DNA of 64,000 bases from Melastoma dodecandrum (GCA_029817715.1 JARUPY010000395.1:186001-250000); one strand, 5' to 3'; shown: positions 11,850 to 23,852, counted from the stretch's first letter. Notes: generated from the letters alone by a model not told the origin. Numbers and translations: made by a program.

Positions 11850-14800
11850 AATATCTGTGCGCACGCCCTCCGGCCTAGCACGCGCGCTGCGGTTCGGGCA
11901 ACCCAAGGATCCGGGCCCGCTCCCCGAAGCCCAACCGGTCGACGTCCCGACTCGAGCGTCGGACGCTGCGGAAGGAAATCGGGTGATCCCTCCCTGAATT
12001 CCTAACCGGGCCTGCTCGGGCCCTCGCCAACCGTCTCTATTTTCCTAAGAGGCGGCGAGCGAAAGGCGGAGCATGATCCGAAGAATGAATTTTCGGGAAA
12101 AATCGGGAGCGGCTCGTGTCTCCAGTCCCTCATCCAAAAATGGCTTCGTAAAAATGTTGTTTAACTTAGGTAAACGATTACGGAGTCGCCACCGACTTAG
12201 TTTAAAATGTGTGATTTAAGTCGGAAAAAATCAGAGTTTGGGTTCGGGGATTCCTATTTACTAACCAATATATTCTATAACATGCGAAAAGGGTGGCGAT
12301 TTGTCCAAAAAATTTAACTTTTGATTGACGGGTGTTGGGCCCGATCCGGAAGTAGGCCGGACTCTTATCGACGTTTTAACGGGCGTTGGACCCGAATTTA
12401 AGTTTGTTTGATTAAAACCAGGCATGCGACATATAAACCTAAAGCCTAAGTCACGCACACAACCACATACAATAATTTAGATCAAAAGGGCGGGAAAGGG
12501 GCGGTGATTGCGGGCCTATGCACTTGGGCCTACAATCCGTTACAAGTGGGCTTTTAAAATGAAATTCGGGGAGGCCCGCACCTCCCCTTTGTACCTTAGA
12601 TTGAAGGTTGGGGCCGCTTTGTCTTCGAGCCCGCGGTTTTTAGGCCGGTGTGGATCCGTGCAGTTTGATACACACGCGCCTTCGAGTTAGTCTTTGAAAT
12701 TTCGAATTTGATCTTCCGAAGTTGCATGCACAGTGTACATGCAAAATAAAAATAAAGAAGTGGACAGAAAGTCCTAATTTAAATCGAAATGAATAATTAG
12801 GACTTAATGAAATAAAAGCGGTGCTTACGGGGCGTTGTGAGCCCGTTGATGTCGATCGTCCGCGTCGTCGGAGGATGCATTCCTTGGTAGTAATTCCTCG
12901 GTGTTTACGTATGAATCAGTTAAGTGGATTACGATTCTTCAAGATATCCAAGTCTCCGTCGTGTTTTTTCATGCAAAACAAGATAAACAGAGGGATAATA
13001 ATATGAGTTAGTAAATCATACTAACATAAAATGTTCATAAAAATTATTTGAGCAAAAATATTTTAAAAGACAAACAAACAAGCACGAATATGACTGTCTG
13101 CTTAAACGTGCGAATTTAAATGGTTTTAAGATTTAAGGAAATTTCAACACGTGTGAACGCACTTAGATTAAAATTGATAAATGATAAATATAAATCGACT
13201 TACCTGGCAAGTTGGGGAGCACAGTAGCCTTACCCGTCAACAAAATCAATCGCAAAGACAAGTGTGAAAGGATTTCCAGCTTCAAGTCGGCCTTTCCTCG
13301 TTGCTGTCGAGCCGGACGCTTGCAAGAAGGATTCCAACACGCTGTGGTCGGGAGTTCGTGGGTCCACTGGGTCTGGGCGTGGATCGTCATCGGGGCTAAG
13401 AGCCGAAGTGGTGGCGGCCGGGGATGACTCTTGAGGTGGGGCGTCGTCGTCGGGACGCGGGGAAAAGGTGGGGCTGCCACCGTAGTTGATTCTGAGGGGA
13501 GAGGGGAGCGCCCGCCGCCGGAAGAGTCTTGCTGGACTGGAGATGTTGCCGCCGTCGCCAGGGACGGGCTGTAGAGTGAAGGGCCAAGCTCGCTGTCGCC
13601 ATGGGCGTCGGGAGGAGGGTGGCGGCTTCATTGCTGAGTTTTGGAGACGCTGGGGAGACAGGGTCACCGTGGCTGGGCTGAGGATGGCTGCTGCGGGAAG
13701 AGTGGCCATTGTTGTTGGATTGGGAGACATCGGGGGGTGACGTCGTCGTTGTCAGTGCAGTGTTGGCAATAGAATGATGGCCGGAATCGCTGTTGGTCCT
13801 GGAGGAGGGCGAAACCGTCAAAGAATAGGAGAGTTCGAGTCGTTGAAATTTTGGAATTAAATGAACGGGGCCACCTTGGGGACTTCGTCGCTGCTGTGGA
13901 TGAATGTCCGCTGTTGGAGGCTAACGCCGCTGCTGCTACGTCAAGTGAAGTCGAAGCCGACAGCGAGCAGAGGTATCGCATTCCTCCTGCTGTTGTTGTT
14001 GACTGTCCTGTCTTGGTTGGTCATCGAGGGGTCCCCATCAGGTTGATCTTGCTCACCTTTTGTCAAGGATGCTGAGGGATTCCTGGTGGTGAAAATGGCT
14101 GGAGGTTGGCAGTTCCCCGAAGACCCCCCTTTCGTTTCCCTTCTGTCATGTTCTTGTAGAAGACATCGGTCGTTATCCAGTCGATCGTGGCACCCATCTC
14201 AAGAAGCTAGGCCCGATGATGATTGTGCCTAGGAAGTTTTTTTACGGCTACCCTTCGCAGTCGGGTGTTGACAGCCTGACGTGCGCTCTGAGACAGGGGC
14301 TGAGGAGGGAAAACTATTACGACCGCCTTTGCGTGTGACCGGATTTTTGTTCTTTGCTTTCAGCTTTTTCTAGTTTTCTTATCTCCCCTTCTGCCTGACA
14401 CCTTTCCCCTTTTTTTTAACACGTGCAGGTGGGATCACACAGAGCAATTGTGAAATTTGTGTCTCGAGGAGACAAGGCCACCTTACTGGGCAGTAAAAAA
14501 TCATGATGTTGCGTCTTCGTGGCTGCGGTGCAAGTGGGATGGCATGTTGCTAGGATCGCAAGATTTATCAATGGCGATTGGGCGTTTTGGGCGGTGCAGC
14601 AGGGGGGGTCAAGAAGAATTGGGGTAGAAGGATGATGTCGTCCGGAGGAAGAGAAATTTGGGATTTCTTCGTAGACTTGGGATCCTTGTAGACACGGATC
14701 GTCATAGACTTGGACCCTTGTAGACACGGATCCTTGTAGACTTGGACCGTTGTAGACTTGGGATCCCCGTAGACTTGGGACCCCCATAGACACGGATCCT

Positions 14801-15600
14801 TGTAGTCGTAGACTTAGATCCTGTAGACTTGGATCCTCGTAGACCTGGATCTTTGTAGTCGTAGACTTGGATCGTCATAGACTTGGACCCCTGTAGACAC
14901 GGACCCTTGTAGTCGTAGACTTAGACCCCTGTAGACACGGATCCTTGTAGTCGTAGACTTAGATCGCTGTAGACTTGGGCCCCTGTAGACTTGGGTCCTC
15001 GTAGTCGTAGACTTAGATTCTGTAGATTTGGATCTTCGTAGACCCGGATCTTTGTAGTCGTAGACTTGGATCGTCGTAGACTTGGACCCCTGTAGACACG
15101 GACCCTTGTAGTCGTAGACTTAGATCGTCGTAGACTTTGCCCCCTGTAGACTTGGGTCCTTGTAGTCGTAGACTTAGATCGTCGTAGACTTGGCCCCCTG
15201 TAGACTTGAGTCCTTGTAGTCGTAGACTTAGATCGTCGTAGACTTGGCCCCCTGTAGACTTGGGTCCTTGTAGTCGTAGACTTAGATCGTCGTAGACTTG
15301 GCCCCCTTTAGACTTGGGTCCTTGTAGTCTTAGACTTAGATCGTCGTAGACTTGGGCCCTTGTAGACTTGCGTCCTCGTAGACTTGGATCCTTGTAGACT
15401 TGGACCTTTGTAGTCGTAGACTTGGGCCCCTGTAGACTTGCGTCCTCGTAGACTTGGATCCTTGTAAACATGGACCTTTGTAGTCGTAGACTTGGATCGT
15501 CGTAGACTTGGGTCTTTGTAGACTTAGATCCTCGTAGACACGGATTCTTGAAGCCTTGATAGGGGTCGGCGGGGGTAACGGTCAATTTGGGGGATCTACA
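11850..15600 (-). mobile_element. Tat/Ogre-like Ty3 element: leader, PBS and long LTR
   Basis: Read on the minus strand, 15600 begins TGTAGATCCCCCAAATT, which resembles the LTR start at 52865 (TGTAATACCCCAAATT). The LTR then runs to about 12200, where GTCGGTGGCGACTCC (minus strand, 12181-12195) looks like the arginine-tRNA-type primer binding site of Tat/Ogre elements. The untranslated leader follows to about 11850. The LTR would be about 3.4 kb and contains the minisatellite at 14640-15560. GC content is much higher than in neighbouring DNA, especially at 13200-14100. No gag or pol is present, so this is a fragment. Family membership is inferred from the PBS and the long LTR. Reading frames inside are not credible genes. 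Confidence 0.55.
14640..15560. repeat. Minisatellite: 16-17 bp units in a 54-bp higher-order repeat
   Basis: Dozens of variants of the core GTAGACTTGGATCC follow one another. Between about 15107 and 15350 they fall into an approximately 54-bp higher-order period made of three 16-17 bp units plus the spacer TTGTAG. Because 54 is a multiple of three, the minus strand stays open for 190 codons as a repeated QVYDDLSLRLQGPKSTGG, which is almost certainly not a protein gene. Towards 14660-14800 and 15360-15560 the order becomes irregular. Confidence 0.92.
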
Positions 15601-18600
15601 ATATCCAAAACTATTCCGAAACTTTCTGTTTTGTCAAAAACTTAATTTGTTATACGATTTTATTATTTATTTTTATATTAATTTTGGTCAATATTGAATT
15701 TAGGGTTTAGCAAAAGTCAAATAAGGTCTTAACATAGTCTCACATCTGTCTTTAAATAGTTGAGCTCCAACCTCTCTTTCGGCCCCCAGTAGTATCATCA
15801 TCGGGCTTTCATCGATTTTGTGTATTCTTGACCGCATCAATAACTACCGTCAGCTTCAACTTCAAACTTACTTAATCTAGTCACCAAAATCATCAAATAA
15901 AAAAAATATATGAAATGTTTGAATATAAGTCTGGATGCTTAAGCAAATTCAGGATTTATAAGTTCGGATGCTTTATTTGAGGAATTTCAAAACTATTTAT
16001 TTTATCTCACAATTTTTTTTCTCCAGCTATGTTAAAATGGAGTAAAACCCAAGAACAATATGTATAATTAATGAACCTTGTGTTATAATGTAAATCTCAT
16101 ACATCTAATATTCTTAGAGGAACAATAATCTAGGTTTGAATAGATTGATATTAAGTTTTTCGCGAGACCTGATCTTACAAATATTGATATATTTACTCGA
16201 AAAAGTACCAATATGTCTTTTCTTGTTTGATAATATAGTAAGGGAAATAGTTCGTTCACAAGATCTTAATATAGTCTCACCTCTGTCTTAAAATAGTCGA
16301 GCTCCAACCATTTTTTGTTCGCCTTGCAATCCACCTTAACCAAGTAGTAGCCCCCAATAGTATAATCATCCGGCTTTCATCGATTTTGCGTATTCCTGAT
16401 AGACTCAATAACTACTGTCATCTTCGCTTCAAACTTACTTAATCTAGTCACAAAATCATAAAATAAAAATACATATATATGAGATGTTTCAACATTATTT
16501 CCTTTTTAATTTTTTTCTCTTATAGTCAATAAATAAAAACTTTCGATTAAGAACATGTTTGGCTTTTGATAAAATCCAAGATTGGTCAAAATCAATGTAT
16601 AAACCAAAGTTAGTGACAAAATTATAAAAGAATACAAGTTTTTGACAAAACAGAAAAGTTGACTCAAGTTTATGTCATAAATCGTATTTTGTCTAATATT
16701 AGTTGTTAAAGTTTTTATAAAATAAGTTGATTAAACTCATTTTTTTCTGAATATTAAAGGAAAACCAACATTAAGAAACTTGGCGTTTGAATTTTTTTTA
16801 ATTTGTTTTATCGAACTCGATCTTATTGAGTTATTTACTTTATTCAAGGAAATATGAATAGTTTTACGAACTAATTCATTATTTCTTGCCTTGAATCTTT
16901 TTAGGAATGAAATGTTTAGGAAACTATTGGCAAGTTCTCTTTTTACTAAAAAAAGGATGAATAGAAATAATAAAATAAAATAAGGTAATTAACTTTGAGC
17001 ATGGTTAGTGGAGCAATAACCTTTTTGTCGACCAGATTTTGTCGGTCTAAGATTAGATTACATTGAATTAGGACCACAAAATCTACATAAAGACCTAAGC
17101 CTCGACTTTAAGGGTGTTCCAGATGTTTTTGAAGTAGTTGGAAGGCTGATATTTTTTAAGTTATGTATCAAATTTGATTAGTATCAATTAAAAAAAAACG
17201 TTTTAGTGGCGGTAGAGCTTTCACATACAAAAGTATATAGTACAACCAAGAACAAGCTTACTAATTAATGGACTTGGTGTTATAATGTAAAATTCATACA
17301 CGTAATATTCTTACAGGAAAGGGTGACCTAGGTCAGGATCTCAGGTTCGAATCATGTAATATCGACAAATTACTCGAAATGGTTGGTACCCTATGAGTAG
17401 TTTTTGCAAAATATTCGCATGTACAAGGCTTAATTCAGTCGAGAACAATAGAGTTATGTTCTCAAATAACGTAATGGAGGAAAAAATTTAAGAAATATGA
17501 TAGATTATTTCGAAAATGGCCTTGAAACTGGACTTATAAAATCTGATTTTACTAAAAAAGGAAGTCAGACATATAAAATTCGACTTTTGAAAAACGGTCT
17601 TAAAGAAGTCGGACTTTATAAGTCCGATTTTCAAAAATAAAAAAGTAAAAAAAGGAAAGTCGAACTAAAGTGCGACTTCCTTAAGAATGTTTTCTTGAAG
17701 TCGGACTTTATAAAGCCGATTTTCTTCTTAAACAAATTCGGACTTTATAAGTCCGGATGCTTTATTTCCAGAATTTCAAAACTATCTATTTTATTTCACA
17801 ATGTTTTTCTCCAACTACGTTAAAATGAAGTAAAGCACAAGAACAATATGTATAATTAATGAACTTTGTGTTATAATGTAAATCTAATACATCTAATATT
17901 TTTAGAGGAACTATGATCTAGGTTTGGATGGATCGATATTAAGTTGTATTTACTTGTTTGATACCATGGTAAGGGAAATAGTTCGTTCACATTAAATAAC
18001 GGGACATGTGATATTTATATATCAAGTTGACTATGACCAATAATTGAAGTTCATACCCCGAAATTTAATTTCTTCTTAGAAGGGATGAGGATGACTTCTT
18101 CTTTCCTTTAGCATTGAATGCAAACCAAACTTACGAATAAAAAATTTATCACATGGGTTTCTCTTGTGGTAACGTGAAGTCGAACTTCGTGCTCGAATCA
18201 TGATGTCTGCATTATATAATGCTTTCGTGGCATCCTATATATGAGGATTATACCCATCTCAGCTGGATGTTTGCGTTTTGCACCCAAATACCCGGTTCGA
18301 AGAAAAAATAATAATAAAGATGGGGCAACAAAAAAAAATATTCTAATTGTACTCAGCTAAATTCGTCATTCATTAAAACTGGAGTTAAACTCAGTTATAC
18401 TCACGTAAGGGACGACTTTCTCCCGTTTTAGCGAAAGTCATTGCTCCAAGGGGCAAGTTAGAGGTGTTTTAAAAGTCATCACTTTGAGTGAGACTTTATC
18501 TGGGTAATTGAATTTTTTCATTGCCTCTTAAATCAATTTTAAGTAAGTATAAACATTGTTGTAATTTTTCTAAAATGATTCATAATATTTCAATTTGATT

Positions 18601-18700
18601 TTCAAATATTTTTAAATTATTTTACTATTTTTTTGATAGAAAAATAACTTTTAAATTTTTGTCACGATTTTTAAGATTTTATCATTTAATCACTTTTTTC
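15601..18700. repeat. AT-rich spacer with diverged direct repeats
   Basis: No gene is recognisable. Two blocks of about 200 bp are related: 15726-15920 and 16261-16490 (AGTCTCACCTCTGTCTTAAA.., ATCATCGGGCTTTCATCGAT..). A second family of about 200-230 bp occurs at 15930-16160 and 17740-17945, with a shorter copy at 17230-17330 (AGAACAATATGTATAATTAA). Between them, 17510-17760 carries several short palindromes of the form GGACTTTATAAGTCC. These look like remnants of AT-rich non-autonomous transposons, but I cannot define termini. Confidence 0.7.
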
Positions 18701-19075
18701 CAGTAAAATTCCAAATAGCTGATCTTTATAAAAAATGATCCCGTACGATGAGTTTTGAATCCGAAAATTCATTGAACGAATCTACTTGCCAACAATCATT
18801 CATTCGTTCATTCAATCAGTCATATATTATTCATCAATGTCCACTCCCGACCGATATGCAAACTCTCGAAGACTGGTCAGGGCGTCCGCAGACCAACTCC
18901 CACGGCCAGGTCAGGGCGTCCGCTGGGGCGGTTCCCGTGAGGCATTTCACCACGTTGGAGAGCCACGGCCCTGCGATCATCCACAAGTGGAGCACGGATA
19001 TTCTCCGTGACCCCTGGTTCAACAAGGTAGGGGAAGTTTGTGTTCGATCTGATGCCAGGCTACGGGAGTGACTGG
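18700..19075 (+). pseudogene. NAD-malic enzyme exon 1 fragment, copy C
   Basis: Homologous to 385-775 of copy A. Coding reads GQVRASAGAVPVRHF..SHGPAIIHKWSTDILRDPWFNK and ends at 19026, followed by an intact GT donor (GTAGGGG). Here both the DPWFNK frame and the donor are preserved, unlike copies A and B. The sequence then jumps to bases matching about 1390-1430 of copy A (TTGAGGGGACTAAATCATGT), so exon 2 has been deleted. The TNL2 leader starts about 65 bases downstream. This is an orphan exon. Confidence 0.85.
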
Positions 19076-19139
19076 TTAAATAATTGAGGGGACTAAATCA
19101 TGTTTCATGATAAACAAAACTGTTTATACGATTGCAAAT

Positions 19140-19309
19140 AAATTATGTTAAAGTGGTCGTCGGTTTGGCAGTCGAAACTTCATCATATGTTTTCTGAAAC
19201 GAAACTTCTTCATAATTTCCAACTACTCCTTTCTCTTTTCCTTCAATTATTTTCATCCACACGACCCCTGCCTTTTGGTCAAAGTTCGATCATTTGTCGG
19301 CTGCCTTGG
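19140..19309 (+). promoter_or_regulatory. 5' leader of TNL2, conserved among TNL copies
   Basis: This block directly precedes the TNL2 start and is shared with 52435-52559 and 54463-54627, and in its last 100 bases with TNL1 (4600-4707). Conserved pieces include GTCGTCGGTTTGGCAG, TTCAATTATTTTCATCCA and GTTCGATCATTTGTCGG. It probably covers the 5' UTR and part of the proximal promoter. I see no certain TATA box. Confidence 0.5.
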
Positions 19310-22300
19310 ATGGCGAGGACATCGGAAGGAGGGATTAGCAGCGGCACCGTGAACACCCCTCCCGGATCAGCTTACGATGTGTTCGTTAGCTTCAGGGGAC
19401 CTGACACCCGGTACGACATCACCGACGTCCTTTATGTGTTCATGAAGGATAAGGGGATACGCGCGTTCAGGGACACGGAGGAGGTCCGTCACGGCGAAGA
19501 GATCGGGGACGAGCTCCGTCGAGCTGTCCCGGACTCTACGATCTACGTTGTTGTCTTCTCCAAAGGCTACGCATCGAGTGCGTGGTGCCTCCGAGAACTC
19601 GCCATGATGGTGGACTGCCGAAGGGACCCAGCCTTTAGGAAAGTCATCTTGCCCATCTTCTACAGTGTAAGCCCCGGCGACGTGAAGCTGCAAACCGATC
19701 TGTACCGGGACGCCCTCGAGAAGCACAAAGAAAAATACAAGGAAGAGGATGTGAAAATGTGGGAGGAAGCTCTGAAGAAGGTTGGAGGTATCTGTGGTCT
19801 GGAATACAAAGGAGATATGGGGTATATAACTCATAATCTTTGATATTTCTGTTTCTTATACAATTATTTATGTCATTTCGGATATTTCAATAGCTGTTGT
19901 TTCCTTTCAGCTTTTCCATGTTGCTAGTCGGCAGTTTTTTGAACAACTTGATCTCCATTTGATTTTGGGCAGGATGGGCGAGTTTGCCAGTGCTGTGGTT
20001 GCGGATATTCTAAACAAGCTGAACATCAAAGAAAGGATTTTGCCGGATCATCTCGTAGGGATGGATGATCGCTTGGAGAATGTAATGGGCTTGTTGAATT
20101 TTAGTTCTCACGTTGACCGACGGGTTGTGATAGTGCATGGCATGGGGGGTATTGGGAAGACAACGCTGGCGAATGTCATCTTCAACAGAATCTCTTCCCG
20201 ATTCGATGGATGCTGCTTCCTTGCCGATGTGCGAGAATCCTTATCGACTGGTGTAGGGGGTGTTGAAAGGTTGCAAAAGAAGCTATTGAAGGATATCTTC
20301 GGCAAGGATGTGGAAATTGGTGACTCTAGCGATGGAATGAATGAGATCCAAAGAAGGCTTCGCAACAGAATGGTCCTTATCATTTTTGATGATGTCAGTG
20401 AGAGTAGTCAGCTCAAAAAGTTAGTTGGAAATTTCGATTTCTTCGGACCAAGAACGATAATTATCGTCACGACGAGGGATAAGAGCGTTTGCGAAGGCCT
20501 TATGAGACCTAGTGATACTGCTTATGAAATGGATGGATTGAGCGATGATCATGCTCTGCAACTCTTCAGTCGGCACGCATTTGGTCAACAGGGGCCTCCA
20601 AATGACTTTGTTGATTTATCGAAGAGGGTTATTTGTATGTCCAGAAATCTTCCCTTAGCTTTGGAGGTGATCGGAGGGCACTTATTCCGAAAGGAAAAGA
20701 ATAAATGGGAACATACATTGGAAAAGCTGGAGCGAGTGCCTCACAAAGACGTCTTGAATAAGCTGCGGATCAGCTACGAAGACTTAGACGAGAGTGAGAA
20801 GCAGATTTTTCTGGACATTGCATGTTTCAACCATTATGTGATGCCAAGGGAGTTTGCGAGTTACATGTGGGATGCCTGTGGTTTTTTTCCTAAAAGTGGA
20901 TTGGATGTCCTCCAGAACAGATCTTTAATAAAGGTACTGAATGTCGATGAAGACTATAGTTCAACACATAGAGAAAAGTATTGGATGCATGACTTAATTA
21001 GAGAGATGGGAAGGGAGATTGTTAGTTCAGAGAGCCCCGGCAAGCGCAGCAGGCTGTGGGATCCTGAATTGGCCCTGAATGTCATACGCCAAAAGCAGGT
21101 GAGACGATGATAATAATAATGTCTTCCTGATTTATTGGATTGGACTCGGTCTCTCTCTTTGGCTTCCTCATTTCCTTTATGTTTTGTTAGCAGGGCACCG
21201 ATCAAATTTTAGCCATCAACCCACGAGGTAGTTACGAACCTTTTACTGGGAAGGAATTCAAGGGCATGTCCAATCTCAGGTTTCTCAGCATAGCAGATGG
21301 AGCAGGATTAATTGGGGAGTTTAGGAATTTCCGGACGAATCTATTGTGGCTACGTTGGGATGTGGGGTCATATCACATACCTAATCCCGTTTTCTTCAAG
21401 ATGGACAGCCTCGTCGTTCTCCGGATCTCGGGGGATGGAATTACAGACGATTCAATGAAAGATGTGGTATTAATTCCCTTTCCCATGTATCCATCTCTGA
21501 TGAAGCAGAAAGTCAACTTTAACTAATCTTTTTTTGTTTTAATAGAGAATGGGTAATTTGAGAGTACTTGATATCTCGGGTGTGGGGATTACAAGACTGC
21601 CCGACCCCTCTCGTTTCCCAAAGCTGGAGATAATTGATCTCTACTTATGCTGGAGTTTGGAAGAAATCCACGGTTCTATCGGTGTATTAAGGCATCTTAA
21701 ACGCCTGAATATTGGATATTGTAGCAGCTTGACAAGGTTACCTTGACAAGGTTACCAGAAGAGCTTGGATCCGCAAAAGCCCTACAAGAGCTCAGTTTGA
21801 GATATTGTGACGGAATTTCGGAGCTGCCAGAGTCTATTGGGGGGCTAGGGGACCTGAGAATACTCCGTGGGATTGGGACAAGCATAAGGAAGCTACCTTC
21901 CTCGATCGGCAATCTAAAGAGCCTTGAGGTGTTGGAAATTGACAGATTCCCCTTTTACTTTGGAAATCCAGTGTTAGAGGTGCCAAATCTTTCAACATGC
22001 AATCTTTCCGGACTCTCTAACCTCTGCTCGTTTCATTTATCCGGTCTTGACGAGGTTGGGGAGTTACTAGGGATAGAGAGGCTATGTAGGTTGCAGAAAT
22101 TAAAATTGCATTCTTGGGACATCTCATCCACATCGCAGCTTCCTTCGTCCTTGCGTGAGTTGACACTCGTGGGATACCCAAGATGGAAGTCAATGCGGAG
22201 CAGGACTTCGCTGGATGGACGAGATAATATGGGAAATGTGATTTATCCTATCAGGTTGTTAGATTTAGGATCGTTGAGGAGGCTTTGCTCTTTACAACTG

Positions 22301-22582
22301 TGGTCATATGAAGGCATTGACTTATATGGGATTGAGAGGATGGAGCTCTTGGAGGAATTAAGGGTCTCGTGTTGTGGTGATTTCGTGGGTGAAATCGCAG
22401 ACCTGTCAAACTTGAGAAGATTGAAGAGGGTGGTGTTTGATTCATGCAACTCTCTGCAAAGCATTCCCAGTATGGTGGGAGATTGCCACTTGAAGATTTA
22501 TGACTGCAGCGAATTGGAGCCATTTGAAGGCCCGTATCGACAACACCACAACAAACGGAAATGGAGGAGAAACGGATGTTGA
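19310..22582 (+). pseudogene. TNL2: near-complete TIR-NB-LRR gene with a 14-bp frameshift
   Basis: L6-like TNL immune receptor with four exons: 19310-19821 (TIR), 19973-21098 (NB-ARC), 21194-21466 and 21546-22582 (LRR). All splice sites are GT-AG and phases fit. TIR: AYDVFVSFRGPDT near residue 20, then SAWCLREL with the catalytic glutamate. NB-ARC: GMGGIGKTT, VLIIFDDV, TIIIVTTRDKS, NLPLALEV and [15 protein letters not shown] are all present. LRR: RMGNLRVLDISG through SIGNLKSLEVLEID to a short basic tail. One lesion is clear: TTGACAAGGTTACC occurs twice in tandem (21729-21742 and 21743-21756), which shifts the frame and creates a TGA at 21744. Without the extra 14 bases the exons sum to 978 codons including the stop. 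As it stands, the predicted product is about 703 residues (TIR, NB-ARC and the first LRRs). It is the best-preserved TNL here. An assembly error or a functional truncated protein are alternatives. Confidence 0.9.
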
Positions 22583-22731
22583 ATGATGTACTCTGCCTCA
22601 ACAGGATGATTAACATTGTATCCAATTGTTGTGTCTCTCAGCTCAGGAATTCATTAAAAAGGCCAGGAATATCATTATGTAATGATTAAATGATTTGACA
22701 CAAGTTAAATCATTTTAATACGTTATATAGT

Positions 22732-23013
22732 CCCAGTTATCTTGTCATGGCAATCCTGACAAAATACGTTGCTGGTGATGGAAATTGGTTTGTTGAAGAA
22801 TAATCCCTCAGAGCAAGTCCTTTTAGAAGTTGCCCAAAATCCTCTTCCTTGACGACCAAGAGTAGAACATGTCATGGAAGTTCTCCAACCACTACGTACC
22901 ACACCACCTACAAGTTGGGATGCTAATGTGGTCTATGTCAGGTGTTAGAAGCAATGAAGGGTTCTACTTCTACCAGACCAGCCATTTTTGCAATGTCAAA
23001 CCCGACGAAGAAC
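22732..23013 (+). pseudogene. NAD-malic enzyme late exon fragment, copy C
   Basis: Intron sequence from 22732, then an AG acceptor and a 72-base exon at 22942-23013 reading VLEAMKGSTSTRPAIFAMSN followed by PTKN, then a GT donor. This motif is the NAD-binding-half segment of mitochondrial NAD-ME, far downstream of exon 1 in the normal gene. It lies 360 bases behind TNL2, on the same strand. The first 57 bases (22732-22788) recur at 52031-52087 in copy B, where they precede a TNL leader. The exon is intact, but its neighbours are missing. Bases 23014-23164 are degenerate intron. Confidence 0.9.
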
Positions 23014-23164
23014 GTAATCAGGAATTCATTAAATGGGCCAAAGAAAAGCAACGTTGGCAAACTAACTGATTTTGATTTAATATTTCGTTACCGCAAACTT
23101 TTTACGGCTTCAAATGTTAAAACATAAATACATGTGACTTAATAATAATTCTCATTATGCAACA

Positions 23165-23850
23165 AAAAGTCTCTACCCATGTACACGTGCGTGGTGGAAG
23201 GGTTTTACGACACGAGGATCCGAGTCCGATCGCCTGATGCTTTTCTCTCGATACATCGCCTCGAGCATCTGGGTACTGAAGAAGAAATTGTGGTGGACCC
23301 TCGAGAGGATCCGAAGCTACTTGTATTGTCTTCGCCCATCAATGAGGCTCCGTTTAAAACATTTTGATATTGTAGGTAAATTATACGGAGCCGCAATTTA
23401 ATTTTTATAAAACCTTCTTGAGTCAGGAAACAGTTGGTGCGGGTATTCCTAATTACTAGCTCTAATATCTAGATAAGCGAAAATGTTGAATTTGCTCCAA
23501 AAATTCTTTATAGTATGGTATACCCCTAAATTCGGGTACTTCCAAGTATAACTTGAATATTCATATCTTTCTAACTCGACCTGAATGTTCACATTGATAT
23601 AGATGCTCGTATCCCTTCTAAACAACTATCCAAATCAATTTATATTCATATATATATATTTCATCTAAAAGTAATGCAATAATATGAATACTTAATTCAA
23701 AATTTTCCCATTTATGGATATTTAATAATAATATCAGAAAAACCCATGCACTTTTTTTGGCAAATTATCCAACCACGGAATGATTTCGAAATTATCGGAA
23801 TTATTCTTGTACATTGAAAGGTTTCCTATTCCTTAAAAAATCCAACATTT
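23165..23850 (-). mobile_element. Tat/Ogre-like leader, PBS and LTR fragment
   Basis: The block from 23165 (CCATGTACACGTGCGTGG) matches the leader fragments at 125-240 and 37707-37815. A degraded primer binding site (TACGGAGCCGCAATTT, 23384-23399, plus-strand view) is followed by GTGCGGGTATTCCTAATTAC, equivalent to the LTR end seen near 12240-12260. It then fades into AT-rich sequence before the TNL relic. No coding sequence is present. Confidence 0.45.
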
Positions 23851-23852
23851 GA

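Noticed and set aside
13160..13981. Several Pro/Ser/Thr-rich frames of 100-166 codons on the minus strand
   Set aside because: They lie in a GC-rich part of a Tat-like LTR, overlap one another in different frames and match no domain.
15013..15585. 190-codon open frame on the minus strand with 18-residue repeats
   Set aside because: It is a by-product of the 54-bp minisatellite, which contains no stop and has a period divisible by three. No start context, domain or flanking gene structure.
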